Source: Gnomoniopsis sp. IMI 355080 (lineage: Eukaryota; Ascomycota; Sordariomycetes; Diaporthales; Gnomoniaceae). From it: a DNA stretch of 43,240 nt. This document shows, piece by piece, positions 23,326 through 34,300 of the stretch; position 1 is the stretch's first letter; the number at the start of each line of letters is the position of its first letter. The position numbers and the translations under genes were made by a program. A model generated the notes under the pieces. The model made no database searches, was not told the DNA's origin, and saw only the letters and a program-made list of their open reading frames with translations. The stretch is from the NCBI GenBank assembly GCA_027946555.1, contig JAPEVC010000277.1, forward strand, positions 1 through 43,240, given 5' to 3'.

Positions 23326-23329
23326 ATGA
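23252..23329 (+). other. Upstream ORF of VPS28, overlapping the start codon as ATGA
   Basis: A 25-codon frame begins ATGGCG at 23252 (a second in-frame ATG is at 23285) and stops at TGA 23327-23329. The VPS28 ATG is 23326-23328, so stop and start share bases as ATGA. If the mRNA begins upstream of 23252 this would be a termination-reinitiation arrangement. Where transcription starts is unknown. Confidence 0.45.
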
Positions 23330-24181
23330 TACCAAGACAGGCATATGCGCCTACACCGCACAGCTATATTCCAAACACAGCTCTTTCCGCAACAATAAAT
23401 CTCGATGAGGTAGGGGCTCCGACGCCTCAGGCTCCCCATGTCGACCTTTCAACTAATACAAGAATCAGGAAGTAAAACTGGCAGATACTCGCGCGGAGCG
23501 GGATTTGCAAGACTCTCTTGCAGAGATCTTCAGTATTCTTGTCACACTCGATGAGTTGGAGAAGGCATTTTTGAAAGATGCCATATCCGAGGCAGATTAT
23601 ACTGAGATCTGCGAGAGGTCGCTTAAGCAATACAAATCCATTCTGGCCGATGAGACTGTGATGAATGCATTTGTGGGGATTGAGGAATTCAAAGCGGAGT
23701 GGGATGTGAGTCTTCGCCTATTGGAGCCAATCGCCAAACCCCCCGACGGCAGTGATCTCACGCTGATGATGCCGTATAGCTCGAAGTGCCTCGCGCCACA
23801 GAGCGCATCCGTGTTGGTATGCCCAGCACCGCCGTGACAGCCTCTTCTGGAACAGTACAAAATTCGCAAAGCACATCTTCTGGGGGTGGTGGTACTAGTG
23901 GGACACTCATCCTCGAAGCGACACAAGACTTCATCACATTTCTAGACGCACTACGGCTCGGCCTGTTGGCGAAAGACCAGCTGCATCCCTTGTTGACGGA
24001 TGTCATCCAGTCCGTGAACAAGGTCACCGATAGAGACTTTGACAACAGAGGGAAAATTGTGCAGTGGTTAATCACGCTGAATCAGATGAGGGCTACGGAG
24101 GAGCTAAGTGAGGCGCAAGCCCGGGAATTGGAGCTGGATATCAATTCAGCCTATGCGGGATTCAAAGCTACGTTGAATTGA
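23326..24181 (+). CDS. VPS28: ESCRT-I subunit Vps28
   Basis: ESCRT-I component that sorts ubiquitinated cargo into multivesicular bodies; its C-terminal domain recruits ESCRT-II. Three exons, all phase 0: 23326-23409, 23469-23705 and 23780-24181, with introns of 59 and 74 nt, giving 240 aa as expected for fungi. The short first exon (MIPRQAYAPTPHSY) and SATINLDE fit the fungal N-terminus. The core helices include ERDLQDSLAEIFSILVTLDE and LKQYKSILADETVMNAFVG. After a Ser/Gly/Thr linker comes the four-helix C-terminal domain (ITFLDALRLGLLAKDQLHPL, then DRDFDNRGKIVQWLITLNQM and ELDINSAYAGFKATLN at the end). It is head-to-head with NOC2 and tail-to-tail with MDM12, with a 145-bp gap. The second intron acceptor (TATAG before CTCGAAGTG) is chosen to give the conserved EWDLEVPRATERIRVG. 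Confidence 0.95.
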
Positions 24182-24326
24182 GCTGAAGTTATTACCACAG
24201 TCTATGAGGCTTGGGTTTGACCCCTCTAATCAGCAGCGTGCCTCAATGATGATGGGGCGGATACTTTCCTCTGCTTTCCCACTAGGCTGCCGAGATCAGG
24301 CAGGTGCACACTTTTCCAAAGCCTGT

Positions 24327-25841
24327 TTATACGAGGAACGTCCAGAAACTTGGATAGACAAATTCTTCCTCGAATATCCTCCTCACCTGCTCGAGGACGA
24401 AGCGCTCCACCTTGCCCACGTTCTTCAAACTCTGCTTGCCTCCTTCTCTTTGGCCGATCTCACTCTCAACCCTGATCTCCTGCAACAGGCCGCCCATCTT
24501 CCCATTTCCACTTCGCCGATTTGATGTGCCACTCTCATCGCCTACGCCTTGCTCATCTTCATCTACCCCTACAGCGGCCAATGCATCCTCCGGGCTGAGG
24601 AAACAGAAATGGGCCCGTTTGCGAATGTGAGCCACTACACCCACACCATCAAAGGTCATCCCGGTGATGCTTAGCCGTAGTGGGATCCCCACGAAACTTG
24701 GCATGGGATAGTCGAGTAGTATGTCAGCTGTGAGAAGCAGTTTCACGTCGCCAGAATATCGGATCCGAAAGACCGCCTGTATGTCCTCTGTCCTCGGCTC
24801 ACGGAATTTCCGCTGCTTTTCTTGTGAGCTCTCAAGGTGCTCGTCGTCCTCGGCTATTGCGCTTCCAGCGAGCATAGATGCCGAAGCGGTTGTGTTATCT
24901 CGCGTGGGAGGCCGTGAGGTCCCTGCTGAAGATGTAGTAGGTGCGAAGGTAGATACGCTAGATTTCTCACGCAGTGCTTGGTTGTATGGAAACGCGGGTG
25001 TTAGTCCGGATACGTTGGGTGGCGTGCCGGAGGCGTGGTTAAAGTCCATGACAGAGATAGAGCTCTGGCTCGGGTTGCGGCTGTGGCTGGGCGCGCGACC
25101 ATCGGGCGATGTTGAAATGCGTCTCCTTGATGAATCAGGGAAAGGGAATGCAGCTGTGGAAACCGACAAAGGACTGCTGCTTTCTGCTTCTGGTGACCAC
25201 GGTTGATGACGATATTGGTGCCCATTGTGAGCATTCCTCTGTTGCGCGCCGGCTACTGCGGCAAGAGGCGTCTGCGTTCCTGATAGCCCGCCAGTGAGGT
25301 GCGAGTGGAAGTAGCTGAGGTTCGACGTCCCACCGGGTATGCCCGGTGTTGACGTGCCCAAGAACGGACTTCCCAGGTCCTGTGAGGCGAGCGGCATCCC
25401 TCTCGTTGGTCCACCCGGGAAGCCCGTCATGATATGTGGTGGAAGCGCCGACAGCCTCGCAGCCGTGGGACCCATCCCGGGCCCTGCAGGCCTTCGTCGC
25501 CGCTCCGTTGCGGCCCTCAGCTCGTGGACCCCAGCATCGCTCTCTTCGAAACGGTTCTGTGGTACCTGCGTCCCGGCACCATCCTCGTCTTCGTCCTCGT
25601 CGTCCTCGTCATCTGCCGCGCAATTTTCCTCATAAAAGTCCGGTAAGGGATCCGTAATATCCTTCAGCTCGAGCTCGGGCGGCGTGGTGCCGAATTTGAA
25701 GTCGTGCACTGTCACAGATTTGATGAAGCGCGGGAGTGGAACGGACTGGAACTTGGTGTGGATGAAGTCGCGGATACTTAGAGCGAGAGCCTCGCCGTCT
25801 GGCCCTGTGGTAAGGTTTTCCCAGTTGAGGTCGATAGACAT
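24327..25841 (-). CDS. MDM12: ERMES complex subunit Mdm12 (ER-mitochondria tether)
   Basis: Mdm12 bridges ER-anchored Mmm1 and mitochondrial Mdm34/Mdm10 and carries lipids through its SMP domain. It is one intron-free frame of 504 aa. The signature start MSIDLNWENLTTGPDGEAL and the PELELKDITDPLPDFYEE block form the first SMP half (~1-75). The second half (~338-504) has EDIQAVFRIRYSGDVKLLLT, PSFVGIPLRLSITGM and VRRIFEEEFVYPSFWTFLV at the very end. Between them lies a long disordered insert with an acidic run (DDEDDEDEDED) and Ser/Pro/Gly-rich sequence. Such inserts are usual in Pezizomycotina, and account for the length over yeast (~270 aa). The protein ends normally and is probably functional. 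Confidence 0.97.
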   Translation of the reverse strand: MSIDLNWENLTTGPDGEALALSIRDFIHTKFQSVPLPRFIKSVTVHDFKFGTTPPELELKDITDPLPDFYEENCAADDEDDEDEDEDGAGTQVPQNRFEESDAGVHELRAATERRRRPAGPGMGPTAARLSALPPHIMTGFPGGPTRGMPLASQDLGSPFLGTSTPGIPGGTSNLSYFHSHLTGGLSGTQTPLAAVAGAQQRNAHNGHQYRHQPWSPEAESSSPLSVSTAAFPFPDSSRRRISTSPDGRAPSHSRNPSQSSISVMDFNHASGTPPNVSGLTPAFPYNQALREKSSVSTFAPTTSSAGTSRPPTRDNTTASASMLAGSAIAEDDEHLESSQEKQRKFREPRTEDIQAVFRIRYSGDVKLLLTADILLDYPMPSFVGIPLRLSITGMTFDGVGVVAHIRKRAHFCFLSPEDALAAVGVDEDEQGVGDESGTSNRRSGNGKMGGLLQEIRVESEIGQREGGKQSLKNVGKVERFVLEQVRRIFEEEFVYPSFWTFLV

Positions 25842-28800
25842 GGCACTTCTTTTACCCCGACTGTGATTGGTGATGCAAGGACTATAGCTGGAAATCCACG
25901 TCTGAAGTCTTGTTTTGCATTGCTAATTTCATCAGCTTCGATCTCACATTTCAGCGCGATCAGGCAACATGAACTGCTGGGGAAAAAAAGTGAGCGAAGG
26001 ATGTGTCGTTGGTGATACTATGAGTCTTTACGCTTCATGTGTGAGAACGTTTTACCAATATGATCCAGCGCTCATTTGATATAGAGCGCATGGGCATCGA
26101 ATTGCTGGAAGATTCGGGCCTAAGTGACTGAGGTCATAATGGATGTCACGCAAATGGGGGTTAGGGTCTATTCAAGTACAAGTCCATCCTCCCCTAGAAC
26201 CACTTTCCCCCGAAACTTTCAAGTGCATCTGCACAAAGAAACATGGCCTGTTTTTCAACATCTAAGACTGGGCTAGCATATGCGTGATATTGCAGAATAT
26301 TACATTTCAAAGCTTTCCTTGAATGCTTCTGCAAGGTCATTTCTGGTACCTCAGTGTTGTGTTGACCTCCATACAAGGGAGGCCACATTCAGACCTTAGA
26401 CCTGGAAGTTGCCAGCGACGAATTTAGTCTCACCTGAAGGGAGTTGTCAGGACCAACCAGATGGTGAATCCTGACCCGGAACAGATGTTGCCCAGCCACT
26501 ACTCTCTAGCGAAGGCAGAGGAAGTGACTTGACTCCACGACTAAGGCTATGCCAGAGTAGCCCAACCAACTTGTTTGCGGCCGACAAAGCCGTCGACCCG
26601 AATAAACTTGCGATCTACCCTGCGCTAGGAGGACCAACAGTACTTGCGGTTGGTTTCTGGAGTCGTGTCGAGGCCCGGCCATCACATATCACGGCTCAAG
26701 GTTGGATGCACCATGGGCTTTGTTGTCCTCTCATATGGCCGAGATGAGAAGATTCGGAATCCTTCGAGCCTTCAAGACTGGCCGGCGGTAATGATTTGTT
26801 CTTCCGTGATACCCGTTGGTGCTGCCCAAGATCCTATTGGAATTCGCAAGTCACAGGTATGGCGAGCCTTCGATGACAAGCTCCAATCAAAAATAGGATA
26901 GATCAGTCCGAGGTCTTCTAGCAGTGACACGGTTCTACTGCCTACTGGTGATTCGTGAGTTATGCTGAGCGACGGTGCTGGTTACCGGCAAGGTGGAAGA
27001 TCTGATGCCAGACATTGTGCCACACCGTGCAGTGCAAACCTCTCCATTGAAAACAAAAATCAACCTACACCTGTAAACAGCTTTATTCTCCAATATCAAT
27101 ATGAATCGGGTCCGGGGAACGGAACGAGTGAGCGTCTCCATCTGAAGGCCGTTGAACGCTCGGAAGGCCGAGATTCTCGCGACACCTAGGCACGTTCTAG
27201 CCGTCAAACGAAGTCAATCAATTTAGTGGCGGAACCAGAGTACTTGAGGTAAGTCTCTTCTAAAAATAGAGGGGCCCCAGAGGCAACCCTGATCTACGGG
27301 CCGGTGGGCGAATCCGACGCGGGCCCAGCATAGTGGCTCGAGCTTCTGCGTGAACGTTTGCTGCACAGCCTCCCCGCCAACACGCAACTCCCACACCCCG
27401 CCACATTACGACGGCCCTAATTGAAAGAGGGTCCCCCAAGAATTTGGGGCGAGTGGAGCACTCTCAACGTGAAACCGAGTCAGCCAGAAGAAAAAAAGAG
27501 TCTTTAGGCGGGGTTTGAGAGGTCAAGAACGACAAGGTGCGGAGGTCGTGTGTGTCTTGGAGGCACGGGCTGTAGAACGGCATAGCAAAGAAGCGAATTT
27601 GCCAGGCGAATATTCGTTATTTCGATTAAGTCAGGGACAGACTACAAGCTCGTATTTTGTTGGGCGGCGTGTGTGCATATGTGATGTGGTAAGAGAGGCC
27701 CTAAGGTATGTGTTGACGTTGCTAGGGAGATCTTTTAGCTGTCTGGATGCTGATCAAGGCTGATCCCTCCGCAACTCTAATCTTTCTCTGGAGACGGTGA
27801 CCTCATCAGTGAGAAATACGGGAGAGGAATAAGTGGTTCTCTGGTGATTTCAATTTGAGTCGCTCCTTTGCTTCCACACTCTTTGAACCAGGATTTCTGG
27901 GGAGACAATAGTAGCATCGGCATAAACATTCGCCAGTAATTGGACCACTTTGTCGGTTGGTAGATGGCCCAAGACAAATGCTCTGCTGACAATGTTGTCG
28001 ACACGAACCCTACATCTGAAGATCCGGGTGGGCTAAAGACACAGCCTCGCCGGTCGCGTCTCCACAAACTGCGAACGCGTGGTAGGCGCCGGCTTGTGCT
28101 CTTTTAGTAATTCAAGAAGGTATCGTGCATGTGTATGAACCTTGGTATTGTGAATCTTGGTGGCAGCGCGTCGCAAGCCCGCGGCAGGACCCCCTCGGAA
28201 CAAGCCTCCGAATTCCATTTCCCATTTGTAAGGCATTTGTTGAACACAAAACCATGGACGGTCTGCACAAAAAGGTCTCTAAACATGAAGCGGGATATTC
28301 TCTTTGTAAGCTTATTTCTATTTCATGCAGCGGCCGCGGCATGTTGGGGGATCCGGGGGCTATGGTTCTACGAAATTCCTTCGAGCCACCACTCTTAATG
28401 CTGAATCAATTATTGTGACTTGCTATACCGAGGAGCGCCGAATGGTGTATGTGGCTTAAGCAGGCCTGGCTTGTCGTTAGGTTAAGCTGTTGGGGCAGAA
28501 ACTTTGTGAGGCTGTGGGATACTTCAAGGGATTAAGGTAAGCTTCGGGACGTCCAGATGGCATGCTTAAGCCCTGTCCCGGTATCTCCACAGCAGGGAGA
28601 GTCCAAGCTCGTAACGCAGGATTTTAGCATGCAGCTTCCGGCTGCAGCATGATGGAGAGTTCTGGTAGCCGTGCAGCAAGCTGATTGCTCCGCAGACTGA
28701 AAGCTGACGTGCCAGCGGCCGACAGCACAAGCCAACGAGGTCTTGTGCCAACAGGCCGAGAACACATACACACACCACTCATTACGTAGGTAACCGTCAG

Positions 28801-29565
28801 GCAAGAGTCATGGCCCAGTGCCTCACCGTTGCTTAATGGATCTCTTGTCTCGTCTGGAGTTTTGATACGGACTCGGTTGTCGCTGCGTACGCTTGTGCCG
28901 TGTGCGGACTGGACCGAGAGTGTGCCGAAAACAGGAAGACGTTGAGCATACAAATTGCCAACTCGGTCTCGCCATTTCGGAAAGCGGTAGTGAGTGATGT
29001 TTGGTGCGGATTCGCGATGGCAGGGTGGACTGCGCCACCCAGATTCTGCGTGTGATGGGCCGTACTGTCGGTCAGGGTTGGGCTGGGCAGGACTGCTGCG
29101 GCTCCCGGAGCAACGCAATGAACCCTGTACGCCTGAAAGGAAGAAAAGACGAGATTTGCATGCCACCCTTGGCGGCCTTGTGAAGGTGGGTAGGATCCCG
29201 GCCACAAGCCTGCAGCGAAACACGCGGCCGGGACTTGCTTGGTTGCTGGGGTTGACGTAGGAGGGCTGGGGCTGCATCAATGCCCACTGTTGTTAGTTGT
29301 GCCTTGTTACACAGTCAGACACTGCCCAGTCTGATCTTCTTTATTTATCTGGGTCGTTCCCAATGCCAGCGGTTTTATTTCTCGTCTGAATCTTGTTCTT
29401 CCTCTACCATACTCTCGCTCTGTGTCACAAAAGCAGCAATATTCTGTCTTCTTAGGTTTTGGACACACCATCTTTAATACCTCCCGGGTCCTCACAATAC
29501 AGCAATCTCCCCACCGACGTCATCTCGCTTTTGCTGTCAGCTACGAAGGCCATCAAAACACAAAC
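25842..29565. other. 3.7 kb region without a supportable gene
   Basis: Lies between the MDM12 and SUR7-like start codons. Open frames are short or overlap each other on both strands. The longest, 28624-29280 on the minus strand (218 codons), is rich in Arg, Ser and Pro, shows no motif and lies just upstream of the SUR7-like gene. A GC-rich stretch with pyrimidine tracts occurs at about 27280-27430. It may hold long promoters, a 5' leader, non-coding RNA or relics of lost genes; I see no transposon ends. Confidence 0.5.
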
Positions 29566-30711
29566 ATGGGCAATATTGGAAGGATAATTTGCGTGGGCTT
29601 GCCCTTCGCACTCACAATCGCCAGTCTGATCTCACTGCTGGTGGCGGCACTAGCAGGCGTGACAGACAAGAGTCTCTACAACTTTAGAATCGACACGGCC
29701 AATCTCTCCGTCAGTGCAAGCGACATTGAGAGCCTTCTTAGCAAGCGGAGCGTGCCACTGCCCGACATCACAGTCCGCGACTTCGCCTCCGATATCTCAG
29801 GCGCCGCCGATTCCATCGAGAGCACAGCCAGCACCGCCACCTCCAACCTTGGTGACGATGCCAGCGACTTGGCCTCTAGCGCCTCCGCCGCTGCCGCTTC
29901 TGCATCATCAGCCTCGGACGTCGAAAGCGCCATCAGCAGCGCTTTGAGCACCAACATCTCCGCTGCCGATCTGGGCCTGGCCGACGCCTACTACATCAAC
30001 TTGTGGAACTACTGCAGCGTCAATAGCAATGGCACCACTATCTGCCCCAAGGGCAAGTTTGACTGGGCCAGCAATGCCACCAAGCAGTTTGAATCGACCT
30101 ACGAGGCCGTCGTCTCTGCTGCAGGTGGTAACAGCACCATGCCGGAGTCGCTGAAGGATGGCATGGATACTTTCGCCACCGTTACCAAGTGGACTGAGAT
30201 CTGCTTCATCATTGCCTTTGTTTCCCTTGGTCTGACGCTTGTCTTTGGTATCTTTGCCACCTGCAGCCGCGCCATATCTTGCTGCGCTTGGATCATTGCA
30301 GGCTTCTCCGTCATCGCCGTCGGCGCCGCCGCAGGTCTTGCCACTGGCATGGCTGCTGTCGTCGTCGGTCTTGCTGAAGGATCCGCCAAGGCGTACGGCG
30401 TGACGGGAGCCTTCAACACGAGGTTCCTGGCCACGATCTGGCTCTCGTTCGCATTCATCCTCGTTGCCACCATCTTCTGGCTGGCATCCGTATGCTGCTG
30501 CTCGCCTGATAGGCGCAGCGCTCGCTCCATTGGTGGTCGTCGTGGCGGCAAGGACTATGAGAGCTCGGTCATGACACCCGCTGGCGCATACGCACCGCTT
30601 CAGGACAACCGCGCCAGCGCCTACCAAGGTGCCGGTGGTGCGCACGTCCAGGGTGACAGCTACTACCACTCCGGTGATGGAGCCAAGTACGAGAACTACA
30701 GGAGTCACTAA
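29566..30711 (+). CDS. SUR7/PalI family plasma-membrane protein
   Basis: Four-TM fungal membrane protein related to Sur7/Fmp45 (eisosome-associated membrane domains) or PalI (ambient pH sensing). 381 aa from MGNIGRIICVGLPFALTIAS. TM1 is ~6-28. The extracellular loop contains LWNYC (146-150) and a further Cys in TTICPKGKFDW, the hallmark of the family. TM2 is ~212-233, TM3 ~238-268 and TM4 ~287-312. The cytosolic tail is Gly/Tyr/Ser-rich (AYAPLQDNRASAYQGAGGAH). Between TM1 and LWNYC lies a long Ser/Ala/Asp stretch with many small residues (~65-140), more extended than in yeast Sur7. The frame is open upstream to 29422, but the ATG at 29566 puts TM1 at the N-terminus as in the family. Which subfamily applies is not certain. 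Confidence 0.88.
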   Translation: MGNIGRIICVGLPFALTIASLISLLVAALAGVTDKSLYNFRIDTANLSVSASDIESLLSKRSVPLPDITVRDFASDISGAADSIESTASTATSNLGDDASDLASSASAAAASASSASDVESAISSALSTNISAADLGLADAYYINLWNYCSVNSNGTTICPKGKFDWASNATKQFESTYEAVVSAAGGNSTMPESLKDGMDTFATVTKWTEICFIIAFVSLGLTLVFGIFATCSRAISCCAWIIAGFSVIAVGAAAGLATGMAAVVVGLAEGSAKAYGVTGAFNTRFLATIWLSFAFILVATIFWLASVCCCSPDRRSARSIGGRRGGKDYESSVMTPAGAYAPLQDNRASAYQGAGGAHVQGDSYYHSGDGAKYENYRSH

Positions 30712-31370
30712 AGAAAATTTTTTGGGCATCACGCTAGAGTTGCGCGCGTGTGGAAGGTACAGATGGGACTTGGAATGGGTCCTGCCATCTATACTTGATC
30801 GCATATTCACTTTTCTGCTTTGCATTATTAAACACTCCTTGCATGTATGGCGTTCCGGGGTTTCGTGCAAAAAGGCACACAACGACATGACGGGTTGGCA
30901 TATTACGGGAAGGTTCAGGTAGCACTTAATAGTTCTACGGGACATGATACCCTTAAACAAATGACAAGCATACAAACAATCATGCACAATTGCCACGGCT
31001 TACCACTCGTGATTTGATGTGATGTGATATGGTGGATGTCATCCGTAACTAGACGAAGAAGTTACCGCGCCTGTCTCTCTTCTCGGGCCGTCCCGCGACG
31101 TTGACTTGAAAATCCTGAGCTTCGGAAGCGGGAGCGCACGCAAACTGTTTCGACTATGGTCTTTTCGAGCATTTAATATACTACCTTTATGTGCACATTA
31201 GAAATGCTATGGAATCATGGGAAGGTGGTGGCCTGGAGTTGATAGGCATTTGATTTTCAAAAGGGTTCAAGGAAACAACTATCGCCGTCAGCCTTTTTAA
31301 GTCTTGACTCGGCCTCTTCTCACCAGCAACATTTCCAACGCCAAACTACCACATTTTCACACAAGCAGAC
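30712..31370. other. Intergenic region, SUR7-like / WDR6-like
   Basis: About 660 bp holding the SUR7-like 3' UTR and the promoter of the next plus-strand gene. A long minus-strand open frame (29908-30996) that reaches into it is antisense to the SUR7-like gene and has no motif. Confidence 0.55.
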
Positions 31371-34300
31371 ATGACCCTCCATCATGCCTCGCCAACCGCA
31401 CTGCAGCGCGCCCACATCCACAGCCCAATCACCGCTCTAGCCTTCTATTCCTTCCCCGGGAACGATACCAGCACCCTCCACCTTCTCTCCGGTCAAGATA
31501 CTCATCTTCACATCCACACCACAAACAATTACCATCAAGTTGCCTCCATTGAGATCTTCCTCGCCCAGCCCATCCAAGGTATCAGCACCTCCGTCGCCGG
31601 AGACGTTCTCCTCTGGGGCGGGCCATGGCTCGCGCTACTTACGCACGAGCGCATCACCCAACTCATCTCCCAGCAACAGCCAGCTGCCCTGGAGGGAACT
31701 GAAGTCCTCCGCGGCACAGATTGGATCTATCATGCCTCGCTCGCCTCACCCACGTTGGCGGCCGTCGTCACGGCGCACAATGAGGTGTTCCCACTGCACA
31801 TCACGCGCACGCCGGGTGCGGAGTGCATGCTACGCTGGGGTCGGGTGAGGGCGCCGCCGAGCTCACGGCCGATCCTATACGCGGCTCGATTGGAGCACGT
31901 GGCGGAGGGGGAGGTGCTAGTGGCGGCAGGGACAGTCTTTGGGGAGATTGTGGTTTGGCGCTGTCGTGTGGATGAGGAGATGGGGACGGATGGGGCCGTG
32001 GAGGTGTTGTATGTGTTTACGGGTCACGAAGGGAGTATCTTTGGTGTGGACATTTCTCCAGCGATGACGGTGGCTGGCAATGCGACGAGGCTATTGGCGA
32101 GCTGTAGTGATGATCGCACGATAAGGGTGTGGGACATCTCGGATAGCACTTCTGCGTGGACAAGGCTGCCAACGGATGAGAAGAATCATGCGGAGAGCAG
32201 AAGCTTTCCCGAGGCGAGAGAGACGGGCTTTGGCGAAAATGGCGTTTTGGACCTCGGGGCACAGGCCGGCTGTGTCTCGTCGGAACCTATCGCAATGGCT
32301 ATGGGTCATGTTTCCAGGATATGGGATGCGCGCTTTGCGCCGTGCACACCTCCCGGGGGCGCAATTCAGGCACTGACGGTGTATTCTTTCGGGGAAGATG
32401 CGACAGCACAGCGGTGGCGGCTTGATCTCAATGAGCTGGTAGAAACGGCGTCCGTCAATGGCAGCACGAAGAAAGTCAGTCGAGCTGCTGGCTTCGCTGC
32501 GAGTCTCACGCACGAGGCGATCCTTCACAGGCATAGTGGGAAGCACATCTGGTCGAGCGCGATACTGCAGCCGACTTCAGCTGACAACAAAACTCTGATC
32601 GTTACTGGAGGAAGCGACGGCAAGATCAACCTCGTGGAAGAGATAAGCCCGACCAAAGACACACGCTCGGTCATGCTGGATATATCAGGCACCGAAGTTG
32701 TACGCTGCTTCCCGGACGCTGCCATGCAAAATGGCCATGCGGACGCTCTTCCCAGGGCTACGCAACGGAAGAAGTCCAAGCTTGAGGAAGAGCCTTTTCT
32801 CATGTACGCTCTTCTCACCGCGGAATCGGCCATCGCGACAACATCTACAGGGCGAATCTTCAGTGGCTTATTACTACGTGGCTCGGAGCTGTCGTGGTCG
32901 GAGGTCGGGATGCCACAGGGCATACGGAACGACCTGAGACAGTACCAGATTGTGCGGAGTGCAGGTACAGGTATCGCCCTTCTCGGGTCTACCAGCGGAT
33001 CTGTCTACCTCTATCGAGATGGAGCGGTCGAGCAAGTGTGCAAGCTGCCTAGAAAGATCTCAGATATCTTCACTGTCCCTGTTAATGACCTGGCAAGTCT
33101 GGGGCTTGGGGCCGGAGGGCGGCCGTCATCACTTTTGCCCATCATCGTCTCAACCATGGGTAGTTCCCAGGTCACTTTCCTGGTCCTCAATCTTACCGCC
33201 TCTGGATCTGTAATTCAGCAAGAGCATCCCATTGAGCTAGAGGCTGGCTTCATCCCAACAGCTATAGGCTGCTGTGGTGGATGCCTTGTCTTTGGGTCAC
33301 GGAATGGTGCACTTATGGTGTACAAGCCGTCACATAACGGAGAAACAACATTTGAAAGAGCAACGAGGATTGAGCGCCCTTTCACCAAGGATGCCGTATC
33401 CTCCATTACCCCCCTTCCACCAAAGGACGATTCCCCTGCACCTTACTTTCTCACAACCTCCCGCGACGGCCGCTACAGGATCTACGAAATCTCAACCACC
33501 TCATCCGTCCAGGTCGAGCTCCGCCACGAGGCCGTCCCACCCCTCGGGCCCATGATCGAGTCCGCCGTCTTCACCCCCTCGACCCCTTCACACCCGCCGG
33601 AGCTCATCCTGGCCGGCTTCCGCTCCAAATACTTCATCGTCTGGAACGAAACCCGGCAGGTCGAGCTCGCCAACGTGGAATGCGGTGGTGCTTTCCGCTC
33701 CTTCACGCACCGCGTCGACTCAGCCCACCCAGCCAACGTCGCTTTCATCTGGACCCGCGCCTCCCGCACATGTGTATACTCGCAGACAGAGTTGTCGCAA
33801 CGCGTGTTGAAACCCGGCGGCCATGGGCGTGAGATCAAGGCCGTGGCGGCGAGTGACGCAGCTGGCCTCTTAGCGACGGGGGCGGAGGATACTACGGTGC
33901 AGATATGGACGTACCACGCTGATGACAAGGGGAGAGGAACGACCGGGCTGACGCGTCTGGCCGTAATTGAGAAACACACCGCCGGCATCCAGTCCCTCAA
34001 GTGGGCCAGCGCAAAGTATCTCCTCAGCAGCAGCGGCAATGAGGAGCTGTACATCTGGCGCGTCACACGGCTCGATGAGTCAGCCTATGAAGGGCTAGCG
34101 GTGGTCGGTGAGGGCGTGTATCCCGACAAGACGCGAGATGGCGACCTGAGAATCATGAGCTTTGACGTGGAAGTCTTGGCCCCACAAGATACGTGCGACG
34201 AGGTGTTGTGCCTCTCGCTGGTTCTATCAAACTCCACGCTCCGGACGTACCGATATTGCAAAACGGACGGGTTCGCGCTGCTTGCGGAGGGCAGATACAC

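Noticed and set aside
28624..29280. 218-codon minus-strand open frame upstream of the SUR7-like gene
   Set aside because: Several frames are open here on both strands; it has no motif, is Arg/Ser/Pro-rich and has no homologue I recognise.
29908..30996. 362-codon minus-strand open frame over the SUR7-like gene
   Set aside because: It is antisense to a gene with clear family motifs and its composition follows from the opposite strand's codon bias.
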